Origin: Bacillus sp. BGMRC 2118
GTDB taxonomy: Bacteria > Bacillota > Bacilli > Bacillales > SA4
Assembly: GCA_008364785.1 (NCBI GenBank)
Contig: VTTJ01000001.1
Span: forward strand, 602,804 to 666,803
Direction of reading: 5' to 3'
Length of the DNA stretch: 64,000 nucleotides
Shown here: positions 45,058 through 55,100 of the stretch, piece after piece
Layout: each line of letters begins with the position of its first letter
Position numbering within the stretch: position 1 is the first letter of the stretch
Translations under genes and position numbers: made by a program
Notes under the pieces: generated by a model
Databases searched by the model: none
What the model was told of the DNA's origin: nothing
Seen by the model: only the letters and a program-made list of their open reading frames with translations

Positions 45058-46381
45058 ATTTAATTTGAATTCTGACTTTTTCTTTAAGACGGGCAGGGTA
45101 GTCACTTAGTGTTAATGTTATTGGATTCGCAAAATCTAATGTTGGGAGTACAATCCCTTCTATTTGAACATTATTGCTATCATCTGAAGCAGGTGAACTA
45201 AATCTAGAGCTAATACTGTAGGTAGCACCCGTAGCATCGACCATATCGCCTCCAAATAGGTTATACGAGTGATTTTGGTCTTGAGCATTCTCGTTCTTCA
45301 ATAGAAAACTAAGATCATGACCCGATCGTTGAACACTTAAAAATCTCTCATCAGACGGCGCTTTTAGTATTTTTTGGTTCTCTACATCCACCACAACTTC
45401 CAACTCATCCTTATCCACTGCACGAACCGAAGAAAACTCTACATACAACTTCTTAGGCTCATGAAAATAATTGCTCTCAAACGTTACAATATGTTCATTT
45501 TCATTTCTTATTGATCCTTTAGCATTCCAGTGTTCACCCTTTTCATCGACAATTTTTAGATCATCGAAATTAAATATTTCCTTGTCGTTAGCAGGGTCAA
45601 ATTGAAGATATAATTCCATTTCTGTAGGATGAACTACCATCTTGTTAATGGTAAACTTTTGGTTTTCAATAGAAGCTGTCTTATTAATGCTAAACACTGA
45701 TTGCATTCCCTCAAACTTCTGTACATCAATTGTAAAAGGGATGGTAAACCTAGTGGTAACAGGTCGTTCTTTATCTGATAACGTGCTAAACAATTGTAAA
45801 GAAAGTTCCATAGAAGATGGCCATTCATCTGCATAAAATTCAATAGTTCCCGAAACTGGATCAGTCGTAACTTCCTGTAAGGATTCGTAAGAGAATGTCG
45901 CATCAAACCCTTCATTTGTTTCCATGTCTTTAATTGCTATCTTCCCTGGCATAATATCTCCTAAATTCCGATCACTTTCTACCGTATAAAATAATACCAT
46001 TTCATTGTTATCGACTATTACAGAGTCCATCGTCACCTTTACTCCATCCTGCACATCTGACACACCAATCGGCTGGATGAAATCATTCTCAATTGCTGAA
46101 ATCAATCCTTTATCAGACCGCACAAGCTCTACAATTTTTTCAAATCCGGGAATACTACTAATATAGCCAGCAAAGGTTGGAGAAACACGGATTAATGATA
46201 ACATTGCAATTAACATAACCACTGCAACGAGGCCACTAAAACGGTAAATAGATCCTCTTTTTCGTTTCAACTTTGCACTTTGAATACCTGCTTGGATATA
46301 GTGATCTATCGAATCTGGAATTGGAATTTCATCGTATTGTTGTTTTACATGTCTTAACTTTGCTTCTTCTTTATCAAACAT
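45056..46381 (-). CDS. DUF4179 membrane protein, probable anti-sigma factor
   Basis: A 441-residue protein from ATG 46381 (MFDKEEAKLRHVKQQYDEIP) with GGGGAG upstream. A short cytosolic N-terminus (about 45 residues) precedes one membrane helix (VAVVMLIAMLSLIRV) and a large extracytoplasmic DUF4179-type domain. Its gene overlaps the ECF sigma gene by 8 bases. This layout is typical of sigma-factor regulators that sense envelope signals. The signal is unknown. Confidence 0.82.
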   Translation of the reverse strand: MFDKEEAKLRHVKQQYDEIPIPDSIDHYIQAGIQSAKLKRKRGSIYRFSGLVAVVMLIAMLSLIRVSPTFAGYISSIPGFEKIVELVRSDKGLISAIENDFIQPIGVSDVQDGVKVTMDSVIVDNNEMVLFYTVESDRNLGDIMPGKIAIKDMETNEGFDATFSYESLQEVTTDPVSGTIEFYADEWPSSMELSLQLFSTLSDKERPVTTRFTIPFTIDVQKFEGMQSVFSINKTASIENQKFTINKMVVHPTEMELYLQFDPANDKEIFNFDDLKIVDEKGEHWNAKGSIRNENEHIVTFESNYFHEPKKLYVEFSSVRAVDKDELEVVVDVENQKILKAPSDERFLSVQRSGHDLSFLLKNENAQDQNHSYNLFGGDMVDATGATYSISSRFSSPASDDSNNVQIEGIVLPTLDFANPITLTLSDYPARLKEKVRIQIK

Positions 46382-46898
46382 GCTTCTCCCCACCTTTGTC
46401 CTCAAACTGTTTCCGCAATCCATTTAGCGCTTTATGCAGCCACGTTTTCACGGTGCCTTCTGGACAGTCCATCACTTTCGCAATGTCGCTAATTTTGTAG
46501 TCATGAAAATATTTTAAGGTAATGACTTGTTTGCTTCGTTCATCTAGTGCATCTACTGCTTCTTCCAGTTCAATTCTTTCGAGATGATCTTCCGAAGCCG
46601 TCATATGTTCAAATTCATGAGACTGGACAGACACACGCTTTTTCTTTCGAAGTTCATCATTACAGTAGTTCAACATAATTCGAACGAGCCAAGTAGTAAA
46701 GTAGGCAGGTTCCCTCACCGTCTTAATTGCTTTAAAGGCTCGGTATGTCACCTCTTGCAAGGCTTCTAATGAATCCTCTTGATTTCTTAAGTAAGAGAAA
46801 GCCATTCGATATAATTGTTCTTTATGTTCAAGCATTAACGTGTAAAATGCTTGTTCATCTCCTTTAATCGCTCGTTTAATGAGCACCTCGTTCTCCAT
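46374..46898 (-). CDS. ECF-type sigma factor
   Basis: A 174-residue sigma-70 family factor with only regions 2 and 4: AFYTLMLEHKEQLYRMAFSY and EALQEVTYRAFK in region 2, and the region 4 helix-turn-helix ISDIAKVMDCPEGTVKTWLH. It resembles SigV/SigW-type ECF factors. Cotranscribed with the DUF4179 gene and possibly autoregulated from the site at 46946-46972. Confidence 0.92.
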   Translation of the reverse strand: MENEVLIKRAIKGDEQAFYTLMLEHKEQLYRMAFSYLRNQEDSLEALQEVTYRAFKAIKTVREPAYFTTWLVRIMLNYCNDELRKKKRVSVQSHEFEHMTASEDHLERIELEEAVDALDERSKQVITLKYFHDYKISDIAKVMDCPEGTVKTWLHKALNGLRKQFEDKGGEKHV

Positions 46899-46945
46899 AA
46901 AATCGCTCCCTGACAGCTCTGTGAAATTCTTCTGTTTAGTAATTA

Positions 46946-46972
46946 GACATTGTACTGTATAAAAAGGTTTTT
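46946..46972 (-). promoter_or_regulatory. Candidate autoregulated ECF promoter
   Basis: On the minus strand AAAACC, 17 bases, GTCTAA: AAC in the -35 and GTC in the -10 with ECF-like spacing, 48-74 bases before the sigma ATG. The -10 lacks the usual C of CGTC. Confidence 0.45.
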
Positions 46973-47037
46973 ATTTTTTAAATTTTTTTTATAAGCAAAT
47001 ACTACCATAGAAACTCTCTTAGGGAGGAGGCGATCAT

Positions 47038-47172
47038 ATGGCCAGGCGAAACAGGGATCAATATAAAGTGGTGAAAGGTCATAAAGCAAAGGATTCCGGC
47101 TTAGAAGCGAGCTATGAGTACGTAACAGGAAATGAGACAAATGGAACTAAAAAAGAAATCGAAAAAAAATGA
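47038..47172 (+). CDS. Small hypothetical basic protein (44 aa)
   Basis: From ATG 47038, MARRNRDQYKVVKGHKAKDS, ending KKEIEKK. A very strong ribosome site (AGGGAGGAGG) precedes it. Charged and hydrophilic, no family recognised; possible spore or nucleoid peptide. Confidence 0.55.
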   Translation: MARRNRDQYKVVKGHKAKDSGLEASYEYVTGNETNGTKKEIEKK

Positions 47173-47199
47173 AAAAAGGACCTTCTCTTTGGAAGGTCC
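47173..47199 (-). terminator. Terminator of the serine hydrolase gene
   Basis: On the minus strand GGACCTTC-caaaga-GAAGGTCC followed by TTTTTTCATTTTTTTT. Confidence 0.75.
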
Positions 47200-47207
47200 A
47201 CTGTCAC

Positions 47208-48248
47208 TTAATTCGATTCATGTAACAGGGAACTGACAAGGTTACCAAATTGGTTTATATCTTGTAGGTAGTGATAAATAGGAGGATTCCCAACTTTATT
47301 GTACATACGAACTACAACGGCTTCATACTCCGGGATAACCAAAACTGTACAACCAGAGGAACCAAGCATTTGATATGCTCCCTTTGGTACGTGTTCACCT
47401 ATTTCACTAGAGGAGTAGTTATTTACATTTCTAAACCAGAAAAAACCGTTTTGAGGAGTAGGATGTGGAGTTGAAGGTGTTTGAACAGCAGTTGTAAGGT
47501 CAAATAAGACAGAAGGAACGATTTGCTTTCCTCCGATTTCCCCACGCTTTAAGTGAAAATAGCCAAAATGCGCTAATTCATGCGCACTGACGTACATATT
47601 ACGCTCAAATCCCGATTCATCATCAAGTCTTAATCTTGCCTCATTTGTTGGTTCAAACACATCATAAACTAAATTTGACTTTTCCATTCTCTCCCATCCC
47701 GTTTCTTGAAATCCTAATGGTTTGAACACATTTTCTTGCAGAATCTCATTCACCGTATGTCCAGTTGTTTGTAGTATAATTTTATATAATAACGACAACC
47801 CGGCATTATTATAGTCCCAGCCATAACCTGGGAAAAATTTACGCACAAGCCTTCCATCCATTAAATCTAGACCGTGCGTGTGTGTGACGAGATGGCGAAT
47901 GGTTATACCTTTTAGTAAATCATGTTCTTCATCAAGGTAATCCAAGACTGAATCATCAATGTCCTGTATGTGGCCATTTTCCATCACAATAGCTGTTGCT
48001 AAACCGATATAGCTTTTTCTCACAGAATGCACATTAAATCGTGAATTTTCTTGTATCTTTAGGTCACTTGAAAAGCTATGTATACCAGCGTACCATTCTC
48101 CAATCACTTGATCATGTTGAATCACATATACAGCAGCTGCTGAGGCAGAAATTTGCTGTTGAATTCGTTCAACGTATGAATATAAGGGTTGTAAGCGGCT
48201 TGAGCTTTCTTTTACGAGAAGTTGATCAATTACATTTTTCTTCGTCAT
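47208..48248 (-). CDS. Beta-lactamase-fold serine hydrolase (class C type)
   Basis: A 346-residue protein of the serine beta-lactamase / PBP4* family. The SxxK motif is S75-VRK-78 in NVHSVRKSYIG, the YxN motif is in WDYNNAGLSLL, and a HLVTHTHGLD segment is typical. No signal peptide, so probably cytosolic esterase or peptidase rather than an antibiotic-resistance enzyme. Confidence 0.85.
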   Translation of the reverse strand: MTKKNVIDQLLVKESSSRLQPLYSYVERIQQQISASAAAVYVIQHDQVIGEWYAGIHSFSSDLKIQENSRFNVHSVRKSYIGLATAIVMENGHIQDIDDSVLDYLDEEHDLLKGITIRHLVTHTHGLDLMDGRLVRKFFPGYGWDYNNAGLSLLYKIILQTTGHTVNEILQENVFKPLGFQETGWERMEKSNLVYDVFEPTNEARLRLDDESGFERNMYVSAHELAHFGYFHLKRGEIGGKQIVPSVLFDLTTAVQTPSTPHPTPQNGFFWFRNVNNYSSSEIGEHVPKGAYQMLGSSGCTVLVIPEYEAVVVRMYNKVGNPPIYHYLQDINQFGNLVSSLLHESN

Positions 48249-48335
48249 GTTGTATCACCTCCGTTTTCTTGAATATAAAATAAATTCATTCGAAGCTGTA
48301 ACGAAAAGCGACTGAAAACCAGCCGCTTCTTACTA

Positions 48336-49053
48336 CTATTCTAGTTCAATTTCATTTAGGAACGGCACAAAATCAATAACCTCATCTTCATAATGAGCCG
48401 AGCTAGACGACCCCGATAATGGAATATACTCTGTACCATTTCTAGTGTGAGTACTCCATTGAAATGAATAAAAGTGGTCAAGCGACAGATTGGAATGATT
48501 GGTTTTCATAAAATCTTGTAGAACCAGATTCCAATCATCTGGTAGCTTGAGTGTCCCATACGTAAGCGAGTTCATAGGTAAGGATACATTCATCTGAACT
48601 CGCGGACTGTAGATTCCAACTCCTTCTGAAACTAGAAAATCACGATTTCGTTAAATACAAAGATACATGATGAACTTCATCGTTAGGAGGCAAATTCCAT
48701 ACGAAATGAAAAGTGGATGGATCGTTAGGATTGACTTTCCAAATCCTTAAATCAACGTTTTCTTCAATATGAGCAATCCTCCACTTCCCTCTTTTCCATG
48801 TCCAATAACTAGATCCATAGGTTCCTTCATTTGAAATGAATGGAACAAAGACATCACGATCTGTTAAAAAGATTGTATCCTGCACGGTCTCTGCCTGGAT
48901 TTCTGATTGCAATTCATTTATTCCTGTAAGAATAGAGTGATGATTTGGAAAGGCAGCTGGTTGTGAGGCTCCTGTGTAATAAAAGAAATAAGCAGCAATG
49001 GATACTAAAAGGACAAATAGAATACCGAATAATACTACTATTTTTTTATTCAT
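48336..49053 (-). pseudogene. Membrane-anchored protein, frameshifted
   Basis: The first part (48640-49053, 137 codons) begins MNKKIVVLFGILFVLLVSIA (signal anchor) and ends SLYLTKS at a TGA. The sequence continues in another frame as NRDFLVSEGVGIYSPRVQMN to 48336. Reading two rather than three A at 48646-48648 joins them smoothly (SLYLTNRDFL), giving about 240 residues. Part two has no start codon with a ribosome site of its own. The intact protein is unknown; it follows the membrane gene at 49055 by one base. Confidence 0.65.
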
Positions 49054-49054
49054 T

Positions 49055-49762
49055 TCAATCCACCTTTTCCCACGTCAAGATTGGTTGTTCCATGCGAAAA
49101 TATACTTGCTGCTTTTGAGTGGATACTAGCATGCCTTTTCCATCATCTTCTATGTAAATCAACGTTTGTAAGCCACTTCCTACTTTCGAATCGACTCCAA
49201 CTAACTGATACGGGAACTTTTCATTTCTCCCTTTTATTTCGAATGACTCAAGTGTTTCTGCAAACCATGCCTCACTATCAATCTCCTGCTTTGTAGCAAG
49301 ATTTATTTGTTGTTGAAGACTGGTTTTGTCCACGGCATTAAAAGAGCCTGATGGATGAGTAGTGATGATACGAGCCTCTTCTATAGAAGATAGATAGGTG
49401 CTGAGTGAAGCTTTTGAGTATAATAAATCCCCAATAAAAGGGGTAATGAATGCAAACACCAGAAACACATAATTAGCAAGAAACCCTAGCCATGCGAATG
49501 AACGGTATCGTAACCATCGTTCTTCTTGATGATTACGACCTAGAACCAAATACAAGAGGAATACCCCTAATGGCAAGATTGAGATATTTAACATAGATTC
49601 CCTGAAAGTTATATTGATAGAAAAAGAAAATAATCCCATGAGAACCGCAACGACTGATTTCCATAGTTTCGGCTTAACTTCCTTACGTTGATAGATACGG
49701 TAATAGAGGATACCTATTAATATCCATGCCAGAATTAAAAATGTCCAATCAATTAGGGACAT
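49055..49762 (-). CDS. Multi-span membrane protein, unknown
   Basis: A 235-residue protein from ATG 49762 (MSLIDWTFLILAWILIGILY), with GAAGGAG upstream. Four hydrophobic helices in the first 115 residues and a C-terminal soluble domain ending with IYIEDDGKGMLVSTQKQ. It is in one operon with the frameshifted gene. Family not recognised. Confidence 0.7.
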   Translation of the reverse strand: MSLIDWTFLILAWILIGILYYRIYQRKEVKPKLWKSVVAVLMGLFSFSINITFRESMLNISILPLGVFLLYLVLGRNHQEERWLRYRSFAWLGFLANYVFLVFAFITPFIGDLLYSKASLSTYLSSIEEARIITTHPSGSFNAVDKTSLQQQINLATKQEIDSEAWFAETLESFEIKGRNEKFPYQLVGVDSKVGSGLQTLIYIEDDGKGMLVSTQKQQVYFRMEQPILTWEKVD

Positions 49763-49858
49763 GCTTGTAGCTCCTTCTCGTTTTGATTTGTATAACATTC
49801 AACTATTTCTGACGTAAATAGTCACTGATTCAAAGAGCTAGAATCTGCCATCAAAGCT

Positions 49859-50383
49859 TTATTTCTTTTCATAAGTTAGTTGAACAAATTGATTGTATTG
49901 CTTCACGTCCCTTAATATGAGATCGACTTCATAGTCTCCTTGCTTAAATAATGGTATTCCATCTCCAATAATGGACGGTGCTACTGTTATTAAATATTCA
50001 TCTATTAAATTCTCTTTTACGAAATCCTGTAGTAATTTCCCTCCACCAACAATCCATATCTTCCCTCCTGGTTTGTCCTTTAAGAACTTTGTAAATTGTG
50101 CTACATCTTCATTCACAAACTGAACAAACTCAGTTTGACCCGAAATGTTTTCTGAGAACACATAGCACTGTTTGTTTTTATAAGGAAAATTCCCATTTTC
50201 ATGCTCCATAATCCAGTCGTATGTTCGTCTACCAAGAATAATGGTGTCAACTGTTTCGTAAAACTCAGAATAACCAGAATCTCCTTCACCTTCCACGTTA
50301 AATAACCATTCCAATGAATCCTCTACTGTTGCAATATACCCATCTAAACTTGTTGCTATAAATAACGCTACTTTTCGTTCCAT
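49859..50383 (-). CDS. Dihydrofolate reductase-fold protein (YwjB/RibD-C type)
   Basis: A 174-residue NADPH-dependent reductase-fold protein from ATG 50383 (MERKVALFIATSLDGYIATV), with GGAGGG 4 bases upstream. Motifs DTIILGRRTYDWI and GGKIWIVGGGKLLQDF match the RibD C-terminal / DHFR-like family. The real substrate is unknown; it lacks the deaminase domain. Confidence 0.88.
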   Translation of the reverse strand: MERKVALFIATSLDGYIATVEDSLEWLFNVEGEGDSGYSEFYETVDTIILGRRTYDWIMEHENGNFPYKNKQCYVFSENISGQTEFVQFVNEDVAQFTKFLKDKPGGKIWIVGGGKLLQDFVKENLIDEYLITVAPSIIGDGIPLFKQGDYEVDLILRDVKQYNQFVQLTYEKK

Positions 50384-50458
50384 GTTTCCCTCCAACTCGG
50401 TTTGTGTACTTTATATTAACTTCTACAACCGAACGTACTTTCCCTTCAATAAATATAA

Positions 50459-50489
50459 AAAAATAGAGTGCAGTATACACTCTATTTTT
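50459..50489 (-). terminator. Terminator of the chemotaxis receptor gene
   Basis: On the minus strand AAATAGAGTG...CACTCTATTT followed by TT, starting 7 bases after the stop. Confidence 0.85.
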
Positions 50490-50495
50490 AACGAT

Positions 50496-52190
50496 TTATA
50501 CTTTAAATTTGCTTACAAGTTGTTGTAAGTTATCTGCAATTTTTGAAAGCGAGTTTGCTGATGCTGTAATTTCTTCCATAGAAGCTAGTTGCTCTTCGGC
50601 GGAAGCCGCAACATTTTGAGAATGCATTGATGTGTTTCGAGAAATATGTGTAATTCCCGCTACTGTTGCACTTACTTCCTCGGAGCTTGCAGACATTTCC
50701 TCTGCTGTCGCTGCCATTTCTGTAATTTGCTCACTTGCACGCTCCATAAACTCTAGAATTTCGTTAAAGTTCGTTTCTGTCTTTGCTACAATTTCTAAGC
50801 CTTCCTCTACTTCTTCTTGTACTTGGTTCATAGAGTGAGTAGAGCGATCCATGTCTTGCTGGATTTCTTTAATGAGGCTAGAAATTTGTGCAGACGATGT
50901 TTGCGATTGCTCTGCAAGCTTTCGTACTTCATCTGCTACAACGGCGAATCCTTTCCCATGCTCTCCTGCTCGTGCTGCTTCAATTGCTGCATTAAGCGCT
51001 AAAAGGTTCGTTTGGTCTGCAATATCAGTAATAACCTTTGTAATATCACCAATCTGCTTTGATCTCGTATCAAGTGAAAGGATTACTTCACCTGTATCTC
51101 GTACTGATTGATTAATAGCTTGAATTTGCCTTACAGTTTGTCCAACATACCCACTTCCGTCTTTTGCCTTTTGAGTTGCTTGTGAACTCACCTCTGCTAC
51201 TAATGAAGCATTTTCAGCAATTGATTGAACACCAATTGTTACTTCTTCTAATGCAGTTGCCGTTTCTTCTACACTAACCGTTTGGCTTTCAGCACCACTG
51301 GCAACCTGTTGAATCGATTCTGTAATGACCTCTGTTGCCTTACTTGTTTGCTCTGCTCCTGCGGTTAGTTGCTCTGACGAGGCAGCCACTTGTTCAGCCG
51401 TCAACACTACATCGGAGATCATAGTTTGTAAGTTTCCACCCATTTGATTGAAGCTGTTAGCAAGATCAGTTAGTTCATCACCTGTAGTATCCGACACTTT
51501 AGTCGTAAAGTCACCATTACCTGCAGATTGAAGAGCTAGAGAAATTGAAGATAATCTCTTCGTCATCTTTCTTGTAAATAGCATAATAACCGTTAAAGAT
51601 AGAATAATAATAATGGCTAATAGTGGGAGGAAAAGGATAGTGAATTCCTTAATTATATGATCAATTTTATCCTGTGAAGCTCCTACATAAAAAATCCCAA
51701 TTGTTTCACCGGCGCCATTTTTAATTGGCATATATGCTGTTTGATACCAATTACCTGCTACTTGTGCTTCACCATAATAATTTTCTCCTTTTTTTAGAAC
51801 TACATCTGCCACTTCTTGTGAAACTTTTGTACCGATTGCACGTTTGCCGTCAATTTGTACATTTGTCGCAACACGAGTATCTCCTAAAAAGAGGGTGACT
51901 GTGTCATTTGTATCTTTTCCTATTAAATCAACGAGATCATAGTTCTCACTCATCAACGTAGAGCCTTTATATAATCTATCATTCTTTACTTCCCAGAACC
52001 CTGGATATTTCGTATTAATTAGACGATTGGCCAGGCTTAAGTCTCCTTTTGCCTTTTCAACAGCAAATTCTTTAACACCTTTAGAAATTTCAATATAAGA
52101 AACAATCCCTGTAACTGATGCCAGTATTAATATAATCGATAAGACTATCATATTAATTTTACTGCCAATCTTCAATTTGAACTTTTTCAT
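50496..52190 (-). CDS. Methyl-accepting chemotaxis protein
   Basis: A 564-residue transmembrane chemoreceptor. Helix 1 near 12-32, an extracellular Cache-type domain (35-185, including [20 protein letters not shown]), helix 2 near 187-207, HAMP to about 260, then a coiled coil with the signalling hairpin [20 protein letters not shown] (tip near 390). It signals through CheA/CheW. The ligand cannot be told. It lies beside a HemAT-like receptor. Confidence 0.93.
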   Translation of the reverse strand: MKKFKLKIGSKINMIVLSIILILASVTGIVSYIEISKGVKEFAVEKAKGDLSLANRLINTKYPGFWEVKNDRLYKGSTLMSENYDLVDLIGKDTNDTVTLFLGDTRVATNVQIDGKRAIGTKVSQEVADVVLKKGENYYGEAQVAGNWYQTAYMPIKNGAGETIGIFYVGASQDKIDHIIKEFTILFLPLLAIIIILSLTVIMLFTRKMTKRLSSISLALQSAGNGDFTTKVSDTTGDELTDLANSFNQMGGNLQTMISDVVLTAEQVAASSEQLTAGAEQTSKATEVITESIQQVASGAESQTVSVEETATALEEVTIGVQSIAENASLVAEVSSQATQKAKDGSGYVGQTVRQIQAINQSVRDTGEVILSLDTRSKQIGDITKVITDIADQTNLLALNAAIEAARAGEHGKGFAVVADEVRKLAEQSQTSSAQISSLIKEIQQDMDRSTHSMNQVQEEVEEGLEIVAKTETNFNEILEFMERASEQITEMAATAEEMSASSEEVSATVAGITHISRNTSMHSQNVAASAEEQLASMEEITASANSLSKIADNLQQLVSKFKV

Positions 52191-52322
52191 TCCTATAGCC
52201 CCTTCTGTCTTGTAAAATGTGTATGAAATGAGGCAAATTTAAAGCCAAACTTTCATCTCTATGAGAATTATCGACATTTCTGTGGATATTTAGAGTATTG
52301 TATGATATCCAGTTTAAGGGAA

Positions 52323-53621
52323 CTATAATTGATTCGTTATATGATTTAATTCATCAGAAGAAAAAGCAACTTGTTCGACCGCTGAATTAATATCCTCAAA
52401 AATTTGATTCAGACTGCTCATCTCGTCAGCTATTTGGAGGTTTTGTTCCTTCATTGTTGCCATTGAATCAAGAATTTGATCAAAAAAGACTGATGTTTCC
52501 TTTGTTTGCAGAGTCCCCTTTTTTATACCATTTTGAATTTCACCAATTGTAGTGGACATTTGCTTAGAAGAATTCTCGATTTCATGTATTAATGTATATA
52601 CTTCCGTTACAGCCTTCTTTGTATGGTCAGCTAATTTCCTCACTTCCCCTGCCACGACAGCAAAGCCTTTACCATGTTCACCTGCTCTGGCTGCTTCAAT
52701 TGCCGCATTCAGTGACAGCAAGTTAGTTTGTTCTGCAATCGAGGTTACAATGGTTGCAATTTCTTCAATTTTCTTAGAGCTGCGAATAAGTGACTCCATA
52801 TCAATTGAAATCTTGTTCATTCTCGCTTCTGACTCTCCCATGAGGTTCTCTAATTTTTTTATTAACTCAATTCCTTGTTTGGATTTACCGACAGTTTCTA
52901 GTGCGTTCGATGAACCAAGTTTTGTGAGAACCTCTATATCTCTCGATTTCCCCGCGATCTGTTGAATAGATGAGCTTGTCTGCTCACTAATAGCAGCTAG
53001 CTCTTCTGCATTTTTCGCGACGTTCTGTTTAATTGTATTTTTTATGTTTTCTTCTTCCATTCTAATTTTTTCATTTTCTTTATCAAATGCCTCAAGAACA
53101 ATTTGCTGTTCTAAATTAAATATTTTGGAGATAGCTAGAACCGCATATTTATAGTCTGTTTGATTGGTTAATTGATTTTCTAGAATTTCCAGTACTGTTT
53201 CAAACAGTTCCTGAAACGCACACATATACCACTTTGGTTCTAACCCGATTCTAACGTGAACATGAGCAATGATAAACCTTTGCTTAATAAATGATTCATC
53301 AATTACGCCGTTAAACATTTCGTATATATGCTTTTGCAACGTCACTTTCAATCGATTAACCGTACTATGATCATGAATTATCTGCATCAGTGCCGGCTGC
53401 TTGGCAAGGTTTGAATAAAACCGTTCAACAATATAGTCTAGCTTCTCTTTTATAAAAGGCTGCATTGCCTTTAAATGGCGTAGGTTTTCTTCCGTCAAAC
53501 TAATCATTTTGACCTGTGTTACATAATCGCTATTATTCATTAACTCAATTTTTGTATCTATCTCGCTTATATTTGAAAATATAGATACTTCCTTTTGTCT
53601 CCGCTTGTTGTTTTTGATCAT
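52323..53621 (-). CDS. hemAT: HemAT-like globin-coupled aerotaxis receptor
   Basis: A 432-residue soluble oxygen sensor. Residues 30-185 form a sensor globin with the proximal His in [10 protein letters not shown] (His122). The C-terminal half is a receptor signalling domain with [20 protein letters not shown]. No membrane helix. Length and layout equal B. subtilis HemAT, which binds O2 and signals to CheA. Confidence 0.94.
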   Translation of the reverse strand: MIKNNKRRQKEVSIFSNISEIDTKIELMNNSDYVTQVKMISLTEENLRHLKAMQPFIKEKLDYIVERFYSNLAKQPALMQIIHDHSTVNRLKVTLQKHIYEMFNGVIDESFIKQRFIIAHVHVRIGLEPKWYMCAFQELFETVLEILENQLTNQTDYKYAVLAISKIFNLEQQIVLEAFDKENEKIRMEEENIKNTIKQNVAKNAEELAAISEQTSSSIQQIAGKSRDIEVLTKLGSSNALETVGKSKQGIELIKKLENLMGESEARMNKISIDMESLIRSSKKIEEIATIVTSIAEQTNLLSLNAAIEAARAGEHGKGFAVVAGEVRKLADHTKKAVTEVYTLIHEIENSSKQMSTTIGEIQNGIKKGTLQTKETSVFFDQILDSMATMKEQNLQIADEMSSLNQIFEDINSAVEQVAFSSDELNHITNQL

Positions 53622-53651
53622 GGTTGTTCCTCCTAGGTTTGATGAGTTGAA

Positions 53652-54221
53652 TTACAAATCATTTTTCGTAATGGCCGAAATAAATGAATCTAATAAAGAT
53701 GAATCGTAATAGATGTCTCGGTATCGGTTCAACTCTTCTATTGCTTGCTCCTTTGTTATAGATTTTCGATATGGACGCTGTCCTGTCATGGCTTCATAGC
53801 TGTCAATAATCCGAAATAGTCTTGCTTGTAAGGGAATCTCATCTATCCCTTTTCCATAAGGATAACCTGTCCCATCTACATTTTCGTGGTGATAGCTAAC
53901 AAGGTCATAATCTAACTCAGATTCTGTGTAATGCTTAGTTAATAATTCCACACTGTACAATGGGTGTTTCCTTATTTGTTCCCACTCATCTATCCTCAGC
54001 ATGGTCTGTTTTTGCAAGATTTCTGAAGGTAAAAGCGTTTTTCCGATATCATGTAATAGGGCAGAGCGTACCAATGCCTCACTATCTGGTAATTGTAATT
54101 CTCTAGCCATCATCTTTATTAACGTAGCAGATTGAATGGAGTGTAAATAGGTTGTCATATCCTTCTCACGTAAGCTTAATAATAGGGCAATTAATTGGTC
54201 ATCTTGTTTTTTCGTCTCCAT
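53652..54221 (-). CDS. HD-GYP domain phosphodiesterase
   Basis: A 189-residue stand-alone HD-GYP domain. Metal residues: His27, HD at 57-58 in LLHDIGK, His111-His112 in YHHENVDGTGYPYG and the GYP at 119-121. Such enzymes hydrolyse c-di-GMP, or sometimes cGAMP. It is 30 bases downstream of the HemAT-like gene's upstream side (same strand), so oxygen sensing and second messenger turnover may be co-expressed. Confidence 0.88.
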   Translation of the reverse strand: METKKQDDQLIALLLSLREKDMTTYLHSIQSATLIKMMARELQLPDSEALVRSALLHDIGKTLLPSEILQKQTMLRIDEWEQIRKHPLYSVELLTKHYTESELDYDLVSYHHENVDGTGYPYGKGIDEIPLQARLFRIIDSYEAMTGQRPYRKSITKEQAIEELNRYRDIYYDSSLLDSFISAITKNDL

Positions 54222-54353
54222 ACGTATCTCTCCTTAGTGCTAGGAAATTTCATTATAGAAAGTGTAAATGATTTTTGTTCACTTTCTATTAGAAATGGAG
54301 TGAAATGTAGATAGAGGAGTGCGAATTGTCATAATTTGAAGTTGTAATACAAA

Positions 54354-54378
54354 AAAAGCAGTCTTAGTGACTGCTTTT
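54354..54378 (-). terminator. Terminator of the LytTR two-component operon
   Basis: On the minus strand AAAAGCAGTC...GACTGCTTTT followed by TTT; it overlaps the response regulator stop. Confidence 0.85.
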
Positions 54379-55098
54379 GAATGCGGATAGAACACTCTTA
54401 ATCATCGTTCGTGGAATTGGTATGATCGTTTCAGCATTATAATTCACAATCATATTGTAGGCACCATTAAACCATGGTCTAATTTCTGTAACATAATTCA
54501 TATTGACGATATAGCTTCGATGTGGCCTTAAAAAATTTTTATTATTTAGTAATTGTTCAAAATGTTGCATAGACATTCTTGATGTAAGGACTCTTTTATT
54601 TGTATAGATTTTTAAAAATTTGTCCTCTTTCTCTGCGTATACGATATCACTGGTAGGAAGGACAACCATCGTATCACCTTCATCAATTAGCACTTGATCT
54701 GAAGTAGTAGCATGTATCTTTGAATGTAGGTGACGCAAACGATTTCTTATCCTGTTCAGACTTTCATGTAGCCGCTTCACATCGTAAGGTTTCAGCAGAT
54801 AATCTAACGCATTCAAGCCGAATGCTTCTAGTGCAAAGTCTTGATAAGCTGTACAAAATACAATGAGAGGGCCACCATTCTCTTTTGTACGTAGCAGTGC
54901 TGCAGCTTTCGTACCACCGAGCTCCGGCATTTGTATGTCTAAAAAGACAACATGTGGATCGTACTTGTCAACAAGTTCTACTAATTCTTTTCCATTGCTC
55001 GCACTTGGTAACAGCTGAATGTCTTTCTCCTGCTGAAGTAAATATTCTAGTTCTTCCCTAGCTAGTCTTTCATCCTCAGCAATCATTACCTTTATCAT
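54364..55098 (-). CDS. LytTR-family response regulator
   Basis: A 244-residue regulator: receiver domain with phospho-acceptor Asp54 (VVFLDIQMPE) and Asp9, Lys in YLLKPYD, then a LytTR DNA-binding domain from about 140 (RPHRSYIVNMNYV). It pairs with the sensor directly upstream, 2 bases apart. Target genes are unknown. Confidence 0.92.
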   Translation of the reverse strand: MIKVMIAEDERLAREELEYLLQQEKDIQLLPSASNGKELVELVDKYDPHVVFLDIQMPELGGTKAAALLRTKENGGPLIVFCTAYQDFALEAFGLNALDYLLKPYDVKRLHESLNRIRNRLRHLHSKIHATTSDQVLIDEGDTMVVLPTSDIVYAEKEDKFLKIYTNKRVLTSRMSMQHFEQLLNNKNFLRPHRSYIVNMNYVTEIRPWFNGAYNMIVNYNAETIIPIPRTMIKSVLSAFKSSH

Positions 55099-55100
55099 TG

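Noticed and set aside
52552..52965. 137-codon plus-strand ORF
   Set aside because: Antisense of the conserved HemAT signalling domain; the low-complexity Ser/Ala content is typical of a shadow.
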